64,000 bases of DNA. Origin: Jiangella aurantiaca. GTDB taxonomy: Bacteria; Actinomycetota; Actinomycetes; Jiangellales; Jiangellaceae. This document shows, piece after piece, positions 16,357-24,902 of this stretch (positions are counted from its first letter, which is position 1; each line of letters opens with the position of its first letter). A program made the translations under genes and the position numbers. Under the pieces are notes generated by a model, which was not told the DNA's origin, made no database searches, and saw only the letters and a program-made list of their open reading frames with translations. The DNA is taken from positions 62,001 through 126,000 of the forward strand of contig NZ_SMLB01000005.1 of NCBI RefSeq assembly GCF_004349105.1, in the 5' to 3' direction.

Positions 16357-17319
16357 ATGCGCTACCGCAAGATCGCCCTGACGGCGGCAGCCGCCGGCCT
16401 CATGGCCGTTGGTTTCGCCGCGCCGTCCCAGGCCGCGCTGACGACGTTCTGCGACGGTGTCGCAGCCGACGTCACGGTGCCGGGGGACCTGGTGGTCGCC
16501 GCCAACAAGTCGTGCGAGCTGACCAACGTCACCATCAACGGCAACGTGACCGTTCGTGCCGACGCGAACCTGCTGCTCGACGGCTCCACCGTCAACGGTA
16601 ACGTCCGCGTCCTGGCGAACGGCTTCGGTGACCTCGTCGGCACGTCGGTCACCGGCACAACCGTCCTGAACGCGGCGTATGGCGTCTACACCGAGGAGAG
16701 CGCCCTCGGCAACAACGTCACCTCGACCGACTCCGGGTTCTTCTACTCGGTCGGCTCGAACCACGCTCGCAGCGTCACCTCCACGAACGGTGAGACCTTC
16801 ATCGAGAGTGGCTGGGTCAGCCGGAACCTCGCGACCACCGGCGACACCCTGACCGACGTGTACGACACCGTCATCGAGGGCACCTACTCGGTAACCGGTG
16901 CCGAGCAGGGCGCGATCCTGTGCCTGTCGGAGGTCGACGGCGATGCCACGTTCAGCGGCACTCCTGGGGACATGCAGGCGATTCTCCAGATCGGTGCCTC
17001 CGCACCGCTGACCGGCTGCGGCTTCAACGTGTTCGGCGGCGACCTGAGCGTCACCGACAACATGGCTGAGTCGTACGTGTCGGACAACGTGGTTCGCGGC
17101 GACCTCACCTGCTCGGGTAACACCCCGGCCACGGTTGCCGAGAACAACCGCGTCCGCGGCGAGGACAACTGCGAGTCCGCGATGGCCGCGGCGTCGGCTC
17201 GGTCGTCGATGCGCAGCGACGTGGCGGCGGACCGCAAGGCGGAGGTCAAGGCCGACGCCGAGGCTCGTTCCGAGGTCGCGGAGGACGCGGCCGAGGCGGC
17301 CGGCCCCGCGTTCAGCTGA
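16357..17319 (+). CDS. Secreted beta-helix-like protein of unknown function
   Basis: 320 residues. A clear Sec signal peptide (RYRKIALTAAAAGLMAVGFAAPSQA, cut near residue 27) is followed by about 230 residues rich in N, T, V and G with recurring short beta-strand units of the type VTINGNVTVRADANLLLDG and STVNGNVRVLANG, as in parallel beta-helix or polymer-forming proteins. Five cysteines are present (for example FCDGV, KSCELT, LTGCGF, LTCSGN, EDNCES). The last 50 residues are Ala/Glu/Arg-rich and probably helical. RBS GAGAGGAG precedes the ATG. Not recognised as a named family. A role as an envelope or matrix protein is only an inference. A very strong hairpin follows. Confidence 0.75.
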   Translation: MRYRKIALTAAAAGLMAVGFAAPSQAALTTFCDGVAADVTVPGDLVVAANKSCELTNVTINGNVTVRADANLLLDGSTVNGNVRVLANGFGDLVGTSVTGTTVLNAAYGVYTEESALGNNVTSTDSGFFYSVGSNHARSVTSTNGETFIESGWVSRNLATTGDTLTDVYDTVIEGTYSVTGAEQGAILCLSEVDGDATFSGTPGDMQAILQIGASAPLTGCGFNVFGGDLSVTDNMAESYVSDNVVRGDLTCSGNTPATVAENNRVRGEDNCESAMAAASARSSMRSDVAADRKAEVKADAEARSEVAEDAAEAAGPAFS

Positions 17320-17341
17320 ACCCGGCCTAGCCGATAGATAA

Positions 17342-17388
17342 CACTGGCGGCGGATGGCCCCTTCCCGGGGTCATCCGCCGCCAGTGTC
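17342..17388 (+). terminator. Strong hairpin terminator
   Basis: Arms 17342-17362 and 17368-17388 match at 20 of 21 bases with a 5-base loop (TTCCC), 23 bases after the stop of the secreted protein gene. Confidence 0.85.
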
Positions 17389-17410
17389 TGACTGCCGTCT
17401 TACCGCGCGC

Positions 17411-17427
17411 TCTCAGGCGATTCTCAC
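17411..17427 (+). promoter_or_regulatory. Candidate response-regulator box (autoregulation)
   Basis: TCTCAG at 17411-17416 and TCTCAC at 17422-17427 form a direct repeat with 11-base period, typical of OmpR-family dimers. The same layout occurs at 19664-19680 before the HtrA gene. Confidence 0.55.
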
Positions 17428-17449
17428 GTCGGCCGGGCAGACTGAGGGC

Positions 17450-18139
17450 ATGCGAGTACTAGTCGTCGACGACGATCCCGGCGTGCGCGAGTCGCTGCGC
17501 CGGTCGCTGGCGTTCAACGGCTACCAGGTCGAGCTGGCCGCCGACGGCGAGGAGGCGCTGCGCACCATCAGCGCCGAGCCGCCCGACGCCGTCGTCCTCG
17601 ACATCATGATGCCGCGCCTCGACGGCCTCGCTACCTGCCGCGCGCTCCGCGCCGCCGGCAACGATCTGCCCATCCTCATGCTGACCGCCCGCGACGAGGT
17701 CTCCGACCGCGTGTCCGGGCTCGACGCCGGCGCCGACGACTACCTGCCCAAGCCGTTCGCCCTCGAGGAGCTGCTGGCCCGGCTGCGCGCGCTGCTGCGC
17801 AGGGCCGCGCCGGCCGCCGACCCGGCGGCGGAGCGGCAGCTGCGCATGGGCGACCTCGTCCTCGACCCGGTCACCCGCGACGTCACCCGCGGCGGCCGCG
17901 CCATCCGGCTCACCCGCACGGAGTTCTCCCTGCTGGAGCTGCTGCTGCGGCACCCGCGCCAGGTGCTCACCCGCGACCGCATCCTCGAGGAGGTGTGGGG
18001 CTACGACTTCCCGACGACGGCGAACTCGCTGGAGGTGTACGTCGGGTACCTGCGCCGCAAGACCGAGGAGCAGGGCGAGCCGCGGCTCATCCACACCGTC
18101 CGCGGGGTCGGCTACGTCGCCCGCGAGGATCCGCCGTGA
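17450..18139 (+). CDS. mprA: OmpR-family response regulator, MprA-like
   Basis: 229 residues. Receiver domain with acidic pocket VVDDD at 5-9, phospho-acceptor Asp51 ([12 protein letters not shown]) and the Lys of [13 protein letters not shown] near 100; C-terminal winged helix ([32 protein letters not shown]). Start set at the ATG at 17450 because the receiver domain begins there and GAGGGC precedes it. It overlaps the kinase gene by 4 bases (GTGA). The order regulator - kinase - HtrA protease equals mprA-mprB-pepD of M. tuberculosis, which responds to envelope stress. Two TCTCA boxes upstream suggest autoregulation. Confidence 0.88.
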   Translation: MRVLVVDDDPGVRESLRRSLAFNGYQVELAADGEEALRTISAEPPDAVVLDIMMPRLDGLATCRALRAAGNDLPILMLTARDEVSDRVSGLDAGADDYLPKPFALEELLARLRALLRRAAPAADPAAERQLRMGDLVLDPVTRDVTRGGRAIRLTRTEFSLLELLLRHPRQVLTRDRILEEVWGYDFPTTANSLEVYVGYLRRKTEEQGEPRLIHTVRGVGYVAREDPP

Positions 18140-19662
18140 CCAGCGACGCCGCCCGCCAGGTCTGGTCGCCGTCGAGCGTGCCGCCTCCGCCGCCGGACGA
18201 CTCCGGGCGCGGCGCCGCGCCGCCGCCGGGCGGCAACCCACCGGGCGGCACGCCCGGCGGCTCGTCCGGCGGCCGGTCCACGCCCGGGTTCGCGTCGCGG
18301 CTGTCGCTGCGCACCCGGGTCGGCGCGCTGGCGGCACTCGGCGTCGGCCTCGCCGTCACGCTGACCGCCCTGGCGGCCTACCTCACCGTCTCCTCGCAGC
18401 TGCAGTCGTCGGTCGACGCGAACCTGCTCGACCGCGCCCAGCAGGCCGTCTCGACGCCGTTCGGCGATCCCGGGCAGCTTGTGAACCAGCCTGCCGAGGC
18501 GATCCTGGCCGCCGACCTGCGCATCGCGCTGCTGCGCGAGGACGGCCAGCCGTTCACCGCCGACGCCCGTAGCACGCCGCCCATGGGCCGCGACGAGCTC
18601 GCCGTCGCCCGCGGCACCGAGGAGCAGAGCGTCCGGACCCTCCGCCTCGACGGCGAGCCGTTCCGCGTCGTCGCCGTGCCGGCCGGCCGTGACCCGATCG
18701 GCGCGGAGTACGCGCTGGTGCTCGCGCAGCCGACCGAGCAGACCGAGGAGGTGCTGGAGCGGCTGCGGCTGGTGTCGTTCATCGCCGGCGGCGCCGGCAT
18801 CGTGCTCGCGACGTGGGCCGGCCTGTCCATCGCGCGGGCCGGGCTGCGCCCCGTCCGGCAACTGACCCAGGCCGCCGAGCACGTCGCCGCCACCGGGCAG
18901 CTGGAGCCGATCGAGGTCACCGGCAGCGACGAGATCGCCCGCCTGGCGCACGCGTTCAACGCCATGCTGGCGGCGCTGAGCGAGGCCCGGCTGCGCCAGT
19001 CGCGGCTGGTCGCCGACGCCGGGCACGAGCTACGCACACCGCTGACCAGCATGCGCACCAACCTCGACCTGCTGGCACAGAGCGAGGCGAGTGGCGGGCT
19101 GGCCGCCGCCGACCGCGCCCAGCTGATCGCCGACACCCGCGCCCAGGCCGTCGAGCTGTCCACACTGGTGGGCGACCTCGTCGAGCTGTCCCGTGAGGAC
19201 CCGCCGGCGGCGTCACGGGAGCAGATCGACCTCGCCGACGTGGTCCGCGACGCGCTCGGCCGGGTGCGCCGCCGGGCGCCGGGCATCGCGTTCGCCGCGG
19301 ACCTGCACAGCTGGATCGTCCAGGGCGACGCCACCCAGCTCGGCCGAGCGGCCACGAACCTGCTCGACAACGCCGCCAAGTTCAGCCCGCCGCACGGCAC
19401 CGTCACCGTCACCCTGCGCGACGGCGTCCTGGACGTCTGTGACGAGGGCCCCGGCATCTCCGAGGTCGACCGCACCCGCGTCTTCGACCGCTTCTACCGG
19501 TCGTCGGAGGCGCGCGGGCTGCCCGGCTCCGGGCTGGGGCTGGCCATCGTCAAGGCGGCGGCGGAGCGGCACGGCGGCAGCGTCGAGGCCGGGCGTGCCC
19601 CGTCGGGCGGCGCGCGCCTGACGATGCGGCTGCCGGGCGCTTCTTCGACTGCTCTTGACTGA
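18136..19662 (+). CDS. mprB: Sensor histidine kinase, MprB-like
   Basis: 508 residues. A Pro/Gly-rich cytoplasmic N-terminus (about 55 residues) precedes TM1 ([22 protein letters not shown]), an extracytoplasmic sensor of about 130 residues, TM2 ([19 protein letters not shown]) and HAMP. The H-box [13 protein letters not shown] carries His297; the N-box is [11 protein letters not shown], the G-boxes DEGPGIS and [24 protein letters not shown] start shares four bases with the regulator stop. It should autophosphorylate and pass phosphate to the upstream regulator. The stop lies 1 base before the boxes of the next gene. Confidence 0.9.
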   Translation: MTSDAARQVWSPSSVPPPPPDDSGRGAAPPPGGNPPGGTPGGSSGGRSTPGFASRLSLRTRVGALAALGVGLAVTLTALAAYLTVSSQLQSSVDANLLDRAQQAVSTPFGDPGQLVNQPAEAILAADLRIALLREDGQPFTADARSTPPMGRDELAVARGTEEQSVRTLRLDGEPFRVVAVPAGRDPIGAEYALVLAQPTEQTEEVLERLRLVSFIAGGAGIVLATWAGLSIARAGLRPVRQLTQAAEHVAATGQLEPIEVTGSDEIARLAHAFNAMLAALSEARLRQSRLVADAGHELRTPLTSMRTNLDLLAQSEASGGLAAADRAQLIADTRAQAVELSTLVGDLVELSREDPPAASREQIDLADVVRDALGRVRRRAPGIAFAADLHSWIVQGDATQLGRAATNLLDNAAKFSPPHGTVTVTLRDGVLDVCDEGPGISEVDRTRVFDRFYRSSEARGLPGSGLGLAIVKAAAERHGGSVEAGRAPSGGARLTMRLPGASSTALD

Positions 19663-19663
19663 C

Positions 19664-19680
19664 TCTCAGCATGCTCTCAG
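19664..19680 (+). promoter_or_regulatory. Candidate response-regulator box in front of the HtrA gene
   Basis: TCTCAG at 19664-19669 and again at 19675-19680, 11 bases apart, directly after the kinase stop codon. TTGACT at 19655-19660 could be a -35 element. Same layout as at 17411-17427. Confidence 0.6.
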
Positions 19681-19702
19681 AGATGGCGGGCACCGTGGAG
19701 AC

Positions 19703-21091
19703 ATGGACGACGTGACCCGCAATCCCGGCCAGCCCGAGGGCTCGGCCAGCACCACGACGCTGCCGACCGCACCCGTGCCCCCGCCGCCCGCGGGGACTCC
19801 GGCCGGCAGCGCCTCCACTCCGGCACCCACCACCGAGCTCCCCCGCAGCGGCTGGTCCACGCCGCCGCAGTCCGGCGCCGACGCCACCGGCGGCCAGCCG
19901 GTCGGCGCGCCCGGACCCACCGAGGCCGGCGCGGCCGGCTCCCCGCCGCCGCACGAGCCGCCGACCGAGCACGACCGCAGGCCCGAGCCCAAGCGCCGTC
20001 GCGCCCCACTCGTGCTGGCCGGCGTCGCGCTCGGCGCGATCGTCGGCGGCGCGGCCGGTGCCGGCGTCGTCGCGGTCGTGAACGACGACGACGGCGACAG
20101 CGCCAGCCCGGTGACGCGCAGCGACCTGAGCAACTCCAGCAACGACAACGGCCAGCAGACGTCCGACCTGACGGGCGTGCAGGCCGTCGCCGCCGAGATG
20201 CTGCCCAGCGTCGTGTCGATCACTGTGCAGAGCCAGTTCGGCCAGGCCGGCGGCACCGGCGTCATCATCTCCTCCGACGGCGAGATCGTCACGAACAACC
20301 ACGTGGTCGAGAGCGCCGGTCAGGGCGGCACGGTGCAGGTGACGTTCTCCGACGGCACCACCGCGGACGCCGAGGTCATCGGCACCGACCCGCTCACCGA
20401 CCTCGCCGTCATCAAGGCGCAGGACGTGTCCGGTCTGCAGCCGGCCGAGCTGGGCAACTCCGGCGACCTCGCCGTAGGCCAGCAGGTCGTCGCGATCGGT
20501 TCGCCGCTCGGCCTCGACGGCACCGTCACCAGCGGCATCGTCTCCGCGCTGGACCGGCCGATGGCGGCCAGCAGCGAAGGCCAGCCGCAGGCGGGCGTCA
20601 ACTCCGTCATCGACGCCATCCAGACCGACGCGCCGATCAACCCCGGCAACTCGGGCGGACCGCTGGTCAACATGAACGGCCAGGTGGTCGGCATCAACAG
20701 CGCGATCCTCACCACCGGCAGCGGCAACGGCTCCATCGGCCTCGGCTTCTCGATCCCGATCGACCAGGCCAAGCCGATCATCGACGAGCTGCGCCAGGGC
20801 CAGGAGGCCACCCACGCCCAGATCGGCGTCGGCGTCAACGACGCGCAGGACGGCGACGTCCGCGGCGCCCTGATCGCCCAGGTCAATCCCGACAGCCCCG
20901 GCGCGGAGGCCGGCCTGCAGGAGGGCGACATCGTCACCCACGTCGGCGACCGCGTCATCACCGACGCGACGTCGCTGATCGCGGCCGTCCGGTCGCACCG
21001 TCCCGGCGACGAGATCGAGCTCACCTATGTGCGCGACGGCCAGGAGAACACCACCACGGTGACCCTGGGCAGCGACGCCCAGACCAGCTGA
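19703..21091 (+). CDS. pepD: Membrane-anchored HtrA/DegP-type serine protease, PepD-like
   Basis: 462 residues. A long Pro/Thr-rich cytoplasmic N-terminus is followed by one TM helix (APLVLAGVALGAIVGGAAGAGVVAVV), a trypsin-like domain with catalytic His200 (TNNHVV), Asp233 (DPLTDLAVIK) and Ser317 (GNSGGPL), and one C-terminal PDZ domain (GALIAQVNPDSPGAEAGLQEGDIV). It should degrade or chaperone damaged proteins outside the membrane. In M. tuberculosis pepD follows mprAB and is controlled by MprA. The ATG at 19703 was chosen; the longer TTG start at 19655 would run through the regulator boxes. Confidence 0.9.
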   Translation: MDDVTRNPGQPEGSASTTTLPTAPVPPPPAGTPAGSASTPAPTTELPRSGWSTPPQSGADATGGQPVGAPGPTEAGAAGSPPPHEPPTEHDRRPEPKRRRAPLVLAGVALGAIVGGAAGAGVVAVVNDDDGDSASPVTRSDLSNSSNDNGQQTSDLTGVQAVAAEMLPSVVSITVQSQFGQAGGTGVIISSDGEIVTNNHVVESAGQGGTVQVTFSDGTTADAEVIGTDPLTDLAVIKAQDVSGLQPAELGNSGDLAVGQQVVAIGSPLGLDGTVTSGIVSALDRPMAASSEGQPQAGVNSVIDAIQTDAPINPGNSGGPLVNMNGQVVGINSAILTTGSGNGSIGLGFSIPIDQAKPIIDELRQGQEATHAQIGVGVNDAQDGDVRGALIAQVNPDSPGAEAGLQEGDIVTHVGDRVITDATSLIAAVRSHRPGDEIELTYVRDGQENTTTVTLGSDAQTS

Positions 21092-21111
21092 GCCACGCCG
21101 TCGTCCGGAAA

Positions 21112-21152
21112 GGGACGCCCCCGGAGCCTGGTGCGTGCTCCGGGGCGTTCCC
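21112..21152 (+). terminator. Hairpin terminator after the HtrA gene
   Basis: Arms GGGACGCCCCCGGAGC (21112-21127) and 21137-21152 pair with one small bulge around a 9-base loop. Confidence 0.7.
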
Positions 21153-21200
21153 CTGCCTGCGGCCGATGAGTTTGTCGGTGGGGGTGGGCAGACTGGGATC

Positions 21201-22751
21201 GTGCTGCTGAAGGACGTCGCCGACACCTCCGCCGCCGTCGCCGGGGTGTCCGGCCGGCTGGCGAAGATCGACCTGCTGGCCGGCTGCCTGCGCCGGTCCG
21301 CACCCGCCGAGGCCGAGGTCGTCGCCAGCTATCTGGCCGGCGAGCTGCGCCAGCGCCGCACCGGGCTCGGCTACGCGTCACTGCGGGACCTGCCTCCGCC
21401 GGCCGACGCGGCGTCGCTGCAGGTGCTCGAGGTCGACGCCGCGTTCGCGGCGATCGGCGAGCTGTCCGGGAAGGGCTCGACGGCGGCCCGGCGGGAGCGG
21501 TTCCGCGACCTCATGGCCCGCGCCACGCCGGCCGAGCAGCGACTCCTGGCGGCACTGGTCTCCGGCGAGCTGCGCCAGGGCGCGCTCGACGGCGTGCTCA
21601 CCGAGGCCGTGGCGCGCGCCGCCGAGGTGCCGGCCGCAGACGTGCGCCGCGCGATCACCGTCGCGGGTGCCCTGGTGCCGGTCGCGGCCGCGGTCCTGGC
21701 CGCGGGTCCGGACGGGCTGGCGCAGTTCCGGCTGACGGTCGGGTCGCCGCTGCGGCCCATGCTGGCCTCCCCCGCGCCCGACATCGCCGAGGCGCTGCAG
21801 CGCACCGGCGAGGCCGCCGTCGAGTGGAAGGTCGACGGCGTCCGGGTCCAGATCCACCGCGACGGCAACGACGTCGCCGTGTTCACCCGCACGCTCGACG
21901 ACATCACCGGCAACGTGCCGGAGCTGGCGGAGGCCGCGCTGGCGCTCCCCGTCCGCTCCGTGGTGCTCGACGGCGAGACCATCGCGCTCGACCCGTCCGG
22001 CCGGCCGCTGCCGTTCCAGCGCACCGGGTCGCGGGTCAGCAGCAGGGTCGACGTCGCGACGGCGCGGGCCAAGGTGCCGCTGTCCCTCTTCGTCTTCGAC
22101 GCCCTGCACGTCGACGGTACCGACCTCATCGGCGCCCCCGGCATCGACCGCTGGGCCGCCCTGTCCGCCGTCGTGCCGGCGTCGGCCCGGGTCCCCCGCC
22201 TGGTGACGGTCTCGGTGGATGAGGCTCAGGCCTTCTTCGACGATGCTCTCGCCCACGGCCACGAGGGCGTCATCGTCAAGGGCCTCGACGTCCCCTACGA
22301 GGCCGGCCGACGCGGTGCCGGCTGGCTGAAGGTCAAGCCGCGGCACACCCTCGATCTCGCCATCCTCGCGGCCGAGTGGGGCCACGGCCGGCGGCAGGGG
22401 TGGCTGTCCAACCTGCACCTGGGCGCGCGCGACCCGTCCGGGGCCTACGGTCCCGAGGGTGGCTGGGTGATGCTCGGGAAGACGTTCAAGGGGCTGACCG
22501 ACCAGATGCTCACCTGGCAGACGGCCGAGCTGCTGTCACTGGCGGACGGGCCGACGGATGGCTGGGTGGTCCACGTGCGGCCGGAGCTGCTGGTCGAGGT
22601 CGCCTTCGACGGCGTCCAGACCTCGCCGCGCTACCCGGCCGGCGTGGCTCTGCGGTTCGCCCGCGTCCTGCGCCACCGTCCCGACAAGCCCGCCGCAGAG
22701 GCTGACACGATCGACTCGGTGCTGGCCATCCGCGGGCCGGTCCATGCGTAG
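21201..22751 (+). CDS. ATP-dependent DNA ligase (LigB type)
   Basis: 516 residues. N-terminal DNA-binding helices (residues 1-180) are followed by the adenylation domain with nucleotidyl Lys210 in EWKVDGVRVQIHRDG, motif III LDGETIAL, motif IV EGVIVKGLD and motif V GAGWLKVKPRHTLDLAI, then an OB-fold domain (GWVMLGKTFKGLTDQM, then VEVAFDGVQTSPRYPAGVALRFARV). Length matches actinobacterial LigB/LigA-type ATP ligases, which add to the essential NAD-dependent ligase. The GTG at 21201 gives the usual LLKDVADTSAAVA N-terminus; a CAGACT sequence 6 bases before it resembles the -10 boxes elsewhere. Confidence 0.92.
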   Translation: MLLKDVADTSAAVAGVSGRLAKIDLLAGCLRRSAPAEAEVVASYLAGELRQRRTGLGYASLRDLPPPADAASLQVLEVDAAFAAIGELSGKGSTAARRERFRDLMARATPAEQRLLAALVSGELRQGALDGVLTEAVARAAEVPAADVRRAITVAGALVPVAAAVLAAGPDGLAQFRLTVGSPLRPMLASPAPDIAEALQRTGEAAVEWKVDGVRVQIHRDGNDVAVFTRTLDDITGNVPELAEAALALPVRSVVLDGETIALDPSGRPLPFQRTGSRVSSRVDVATARAKVPLSLFVFDALHVDGTDLIGAPGIDRWAALSAVVPASARVPRLVTVSVDEAQAFFDDALAHGHEGVIVKGLDVPYEAGRRGAGWLKVKPRHTLDLAILAAEWGHGRRQGWLSNLHLGARDPSGAYGPEGGWVMLGKTFKGLTDQMLTWQTAELLSLADGPTDGWVVHVRPELLVEVAFDGVQTSPRYPAGVALRFARVLRHRPDKPAAEADTIDSVLAIRGPVHA

Positions 22752-22764
22752 GCCGGTTCCGCGC

Positions 22765-22820
22765 CCTTGACCATCAAGGATCGACCACGCCATGACGGGG
22801 CCGACCCTTGATGATCATGG
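22765..22820. repeat. Intergenic hairpin with GATC-containing arms
   Basis: Arms 22765-22783 (CCTTGACCATCAAGGATCG) and 22802-22820 match at 16 of 19 bases; the left arm is itself a small palindrome (CCTTGA/TCAAGG). It lies between the convergent ends of the ligase and the next minus-strand gene. Confidence 0.6.
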
Positions 22821-22853
22821 AGAGACGCGGGTTCCGGCACTCAAACGACGAAC

Positions 22854-23615
22854 TCAGCGCCCGCCGCTGATTCCGCGGTGCGCCTGCGCCAACCGCTCCA
22901 TCCCGTCCGCCAATACCTCGACGCCGGTGTGGTCAGACGACCGCAGCAGCAGCCCCGCCGCCTCCCACAGCGCCGTCTGGACGGCGTTGGCGGTCTGGTC
23001 GTCAGCGGCGGCGGTGGCGGCCGTCTCGAGGCCGGTGGTGGCATCGACGAGGCGGGACCAGGAGGTCGGGGCGTAGCGGCCGGTGACGACGCGGACCCGC
23101 TCGCCCTCCTTGAGGACGGCGTCGCGGTCGCGCTCGAACAGGTATTGCCCGAGCGCGGCCCCGCCCACGCCGCCGCCGGCAAGTCCGACGAGCGCGCCGA
23201 TGACCGCTCCGATGGCGCCGAGACCGATCACCAGAGCGAGCACGACCAGCAGCACCGCACCGACGGCCGCGCCGGCGATGGCCGGGGCGAGCTGGTGGCG
23301 GCGCAGCCCGATGCCGACCACCTGGAACATCGGCCCAGGCTGGGCGAGTGCCTCGGCGACGCGGGCACGCAGCGGCTGGTCGTTCAGCCCGGGCCGCAGC
23401 ACCGCGAACGTCTCGGGGACCGCCTGACCGGACGTGGCCGCATGCGCGGGCCGGCCCGACGTCCACCGGACGGCGCCCCAGGGGCGCTTCTCGACGACGT
23501 TGGGCAACCACGAGCCGCGCTTGGCGTGCAGCCGATCGACGATCTCCTGCTGCTGCTCCCAGGCCTGCGACCACTCCCACTCTTTCATGGCGCTCAGCGG
23601 GTGCGGTCGGCTCAT
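22854..23615 (-). CDS. Membrane protein of unknown function with a glycine-zipper-like region
   Basis: About 253 residues. The N-terminal 110 residues are soluble and Trp-rich (KEWEWSQAWEQQQEIVDRLHAKRGSWLP). Then two hydrophobic segments follow (LAPAIAGAAVGAVLLVVLALVIGL and a Gly-rich VIGALVGLAGGGVGGAALGQYLF). The last 90 residues are soluble and helical. The ATG at 23615 has GGAGAG about 9 bases upstream; the GTG 10 codons earlier has none. No known domain recognised. It is a single gene, convergent with the ligase. Confidence 0.6.
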   Translation of the reverse strand: MSRPHPLSAMKEWEWSQAWEQQQEIVDRLHAKRGSWLPNVVEKRPWGAVRWTSGRPAHAATSGQAVPETFAVLRPGLNDQPLRARVAEALAQPGPMFQVVGIGLRRHQLAPAIAGAAVGAVLLVVLALVIGLGAIGAVIGALVGLAGGGVGGAALGQYLFERDRDAVLKEGERVRVVTGRYAPTSWSRLVDATTGLETAATAAADDQTANAVQTALWEAAGLLLRSSDHTGVEVLADGMERLAQAHRGISGGR

Positions 23616-23706
23616 CTCGATCTTCTCTCCATCGTGATCGTTCACCAGGGTGGATGTTGCGCCCGTCCCCCGAACGAGACTGTTCGAAGCCTACCCAACG
23701 GCCTAC

Positions 23707-23747
23707 CAAGATCATGTGGTCCATCCGGACATAAATGTCTGATCTTG
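23707..23747. repeat. Intergenic hairpin with GATC-containing arms
   Basis: CAAGATCA (23707-23714) pairs perfectly with TGATCTTG (23740-23747); inside it GACAT/ATGTC forms a second small stem. It lies between two divergent genes. Confidence 0.5.
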
Positions 23748-23791
23748 CCTGCTACGGCTCCCCCGCACGCACCGGGCCGCCCACCGGGCCG

Positions 23792-23797
23792 TACGGT
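23792..23797 (+). promoter_or_regulatory. -10 box for the SURF1 gene (leaderless type)
   Basis: TACGGT stands exactly 6 bases before the GTG at 23804; no ribosome binding site. Confidence 0.5.
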
Positions 23798-23803
23798 GTG
23801 AGT

Positions 23804-24613
23804 GTGTACCGGTTCCTGCTGACGCCTCGCTGGCTGCTGCTCCACGCCGTGGCGGTGGCGGCGGTGGCCGGCTGCCTGGTGCTCGGCTGGTGGCAGGCCG
23901 ACGTCTACCAGGACAGTCACGGCCGGCACGAGCTGCGCGCCCGCGAGCCGGTCGCCATCAGCGAGCTGGTCGCGCCGGGCGCGGAACTGGGCGATGCCGC
24001 CGACCGGCAGGCCGTCGCCACCGGGGCCTACCTGGCGGACCAGCAGCAGCTCGTCCCCGGCCGGGCGCACGACGGCACGCTGGGCTCGTTCGTCGTCACG
24101 CCGTTGGAGACCGGCGACGGCATGGTGGTGCCGGTGCTGCGCGGCTGGGTCGACGACCCCGAGGAGGCCGGCACCGCCGTCCCGTCCGGCGAGGTCACCG
24201 TCACCGGCTACCTGCTGCCGCCCGAGACGCCCGACCATGCGACCGTGCGCAGCGGTCAGGAGCTCGAGGACGGCCGCATCGCCTACATCGCGCCGGACCA
24301 GCTGGCCCAGCGCGCCGGGGTGAGCGAGGCGACGGCGCTGCACGGCTACCTGCTGCTCCGCGAGGAGTCGCCGGAACCGGCCGCCGCGCCCGCGGTGCTC
24401 GACGTCGACACCGTCGCCCCCATCCGCGACGTCAGCCCGTGGCAGAACCTCTCCTACTGGGCGCAGTGGTGGGTGTTCGCGCTGGCCGCGGTGGTGTTCT
24501 GGGTGAGCATCGTCCGCAACGGCGTCCGCACCCGCCGGGCCGCGGCCGCCTCGGCCGACGACACCCGCGACGACGACGTCAGCGCACCCGCTCCGTCTCA
24601 CGCGCCTTCCTGA
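23804..24613 (+). CDS. SURF1 family cytochrome c oxidase assembly protein
   Basis: 269 residues with the SURF1 layout: TM1 near the N-terminus (RFLLTPRWLLLHAVAVAAVAGCLVLGWWQ), a periplasmic beta-rich domain (about 40-215; ATGAYLADQQQLVPGR, VVPVLRGWVDD, VTGYLLPPE) and TM2 near the C-terminus (WAQWWVFALAAVVFWVSIV). It helps insert heme into cytochrome oxidase. GTG 23804 was chosen because TACGGT lies 6 bases before it and the protein then begins at the conserved YRFLLTPRW; GTG 23798 is an alternative. Its last 35 bases overlap the 3' end of the convergent DUF3817 gene. Confidence 0.85.
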   Translation: MYRFLLTPRWLLLHAVAVAAVAGCLVLGWWQADVYQDSHGRHELRAREPVAISELVAPGAELGDAADRQAVATGAYLADQQQLVPGRAHDGTLGSFVVTPLETGDGMVVPVLRGWVDDPEEAGTAVPSGEVTVTGYLLPPETPDHATVRSGQELEDGRIAYIAPDQLAQRAGVSEATALHGYLLLREESPEPAAAPAVLDVDTVAPIRDVSPWQNLSYWAQWWVFALAAVVFWVSIVRNGVRTRRAAAASADDTRDDDVSAPAPSHAPS

Positions 24614-24890
24614 CGACGAACCGCTCGGCGAAGAACGACGCGAACGGCACGGTCCCGGCCAACGCGATGAGCACCGCCCAGCTCGCCTTCCAGCCGCGCT
24701 GGTGCACCAGCAGCCCGGTAGCCACGAGGTAGATCACGTACAGCCAGCCGTGGATCGGCGAGACCGTGCGGCTCATGGTGGCGTCGCCGGGCGGGCCGTA
24801 GCGGACGTAGATCGCCACGCATAGCACGAGCAGCACCACCCCGGTGGTGTAGGCCATGACGCGGTAGAAGGGCAGGGCATCTCGACGCAC
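24579..24890 (-). CDS. DUF3817 small integral membrane protein
   Basis: 103 residues with three transmembrane helices: VMAYTTGVVLLVLCVAIYV, WLYVIYLVATGLLV and WAVLIALAGTVPFASFF, plus the family-typical RYGPPGD and SPIHGWLYVIY segments. Function unknown; in actinobacteria it often lies near cytochrome or respiratory assembly genes, which fits the convergent SURF1 neighbour. The GTG start has TAGGCT 6 bases before it; that box overlaps the stop codon of the cyclase gene upstream, so it can be transcribed alone. Confidence 0.85.
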   Translation of the reverse strand: MRRDALPFYRVMAYTTGVVLLVLCVAIYVRYGPPGDATMSRTVSPIHGWLYVIYLVATGLLVHQRGWKASWAVLIALAGTVPFASFFAERFVVRKARETERVR

Positions 24891-24896
24891 CCTGCG

Positions 24897-24902
24897 AGCC
24901 TA
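24897..24902 (-). promoter_or_regulatory. -10 box for the DUF3817 gene (leaderless type)
   Basis: TAGGCT on the minus strand, 6 bases before the GTG at 24890; its first three bases are the TAG stop of the cyclase gene. Confidence 0.6.
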
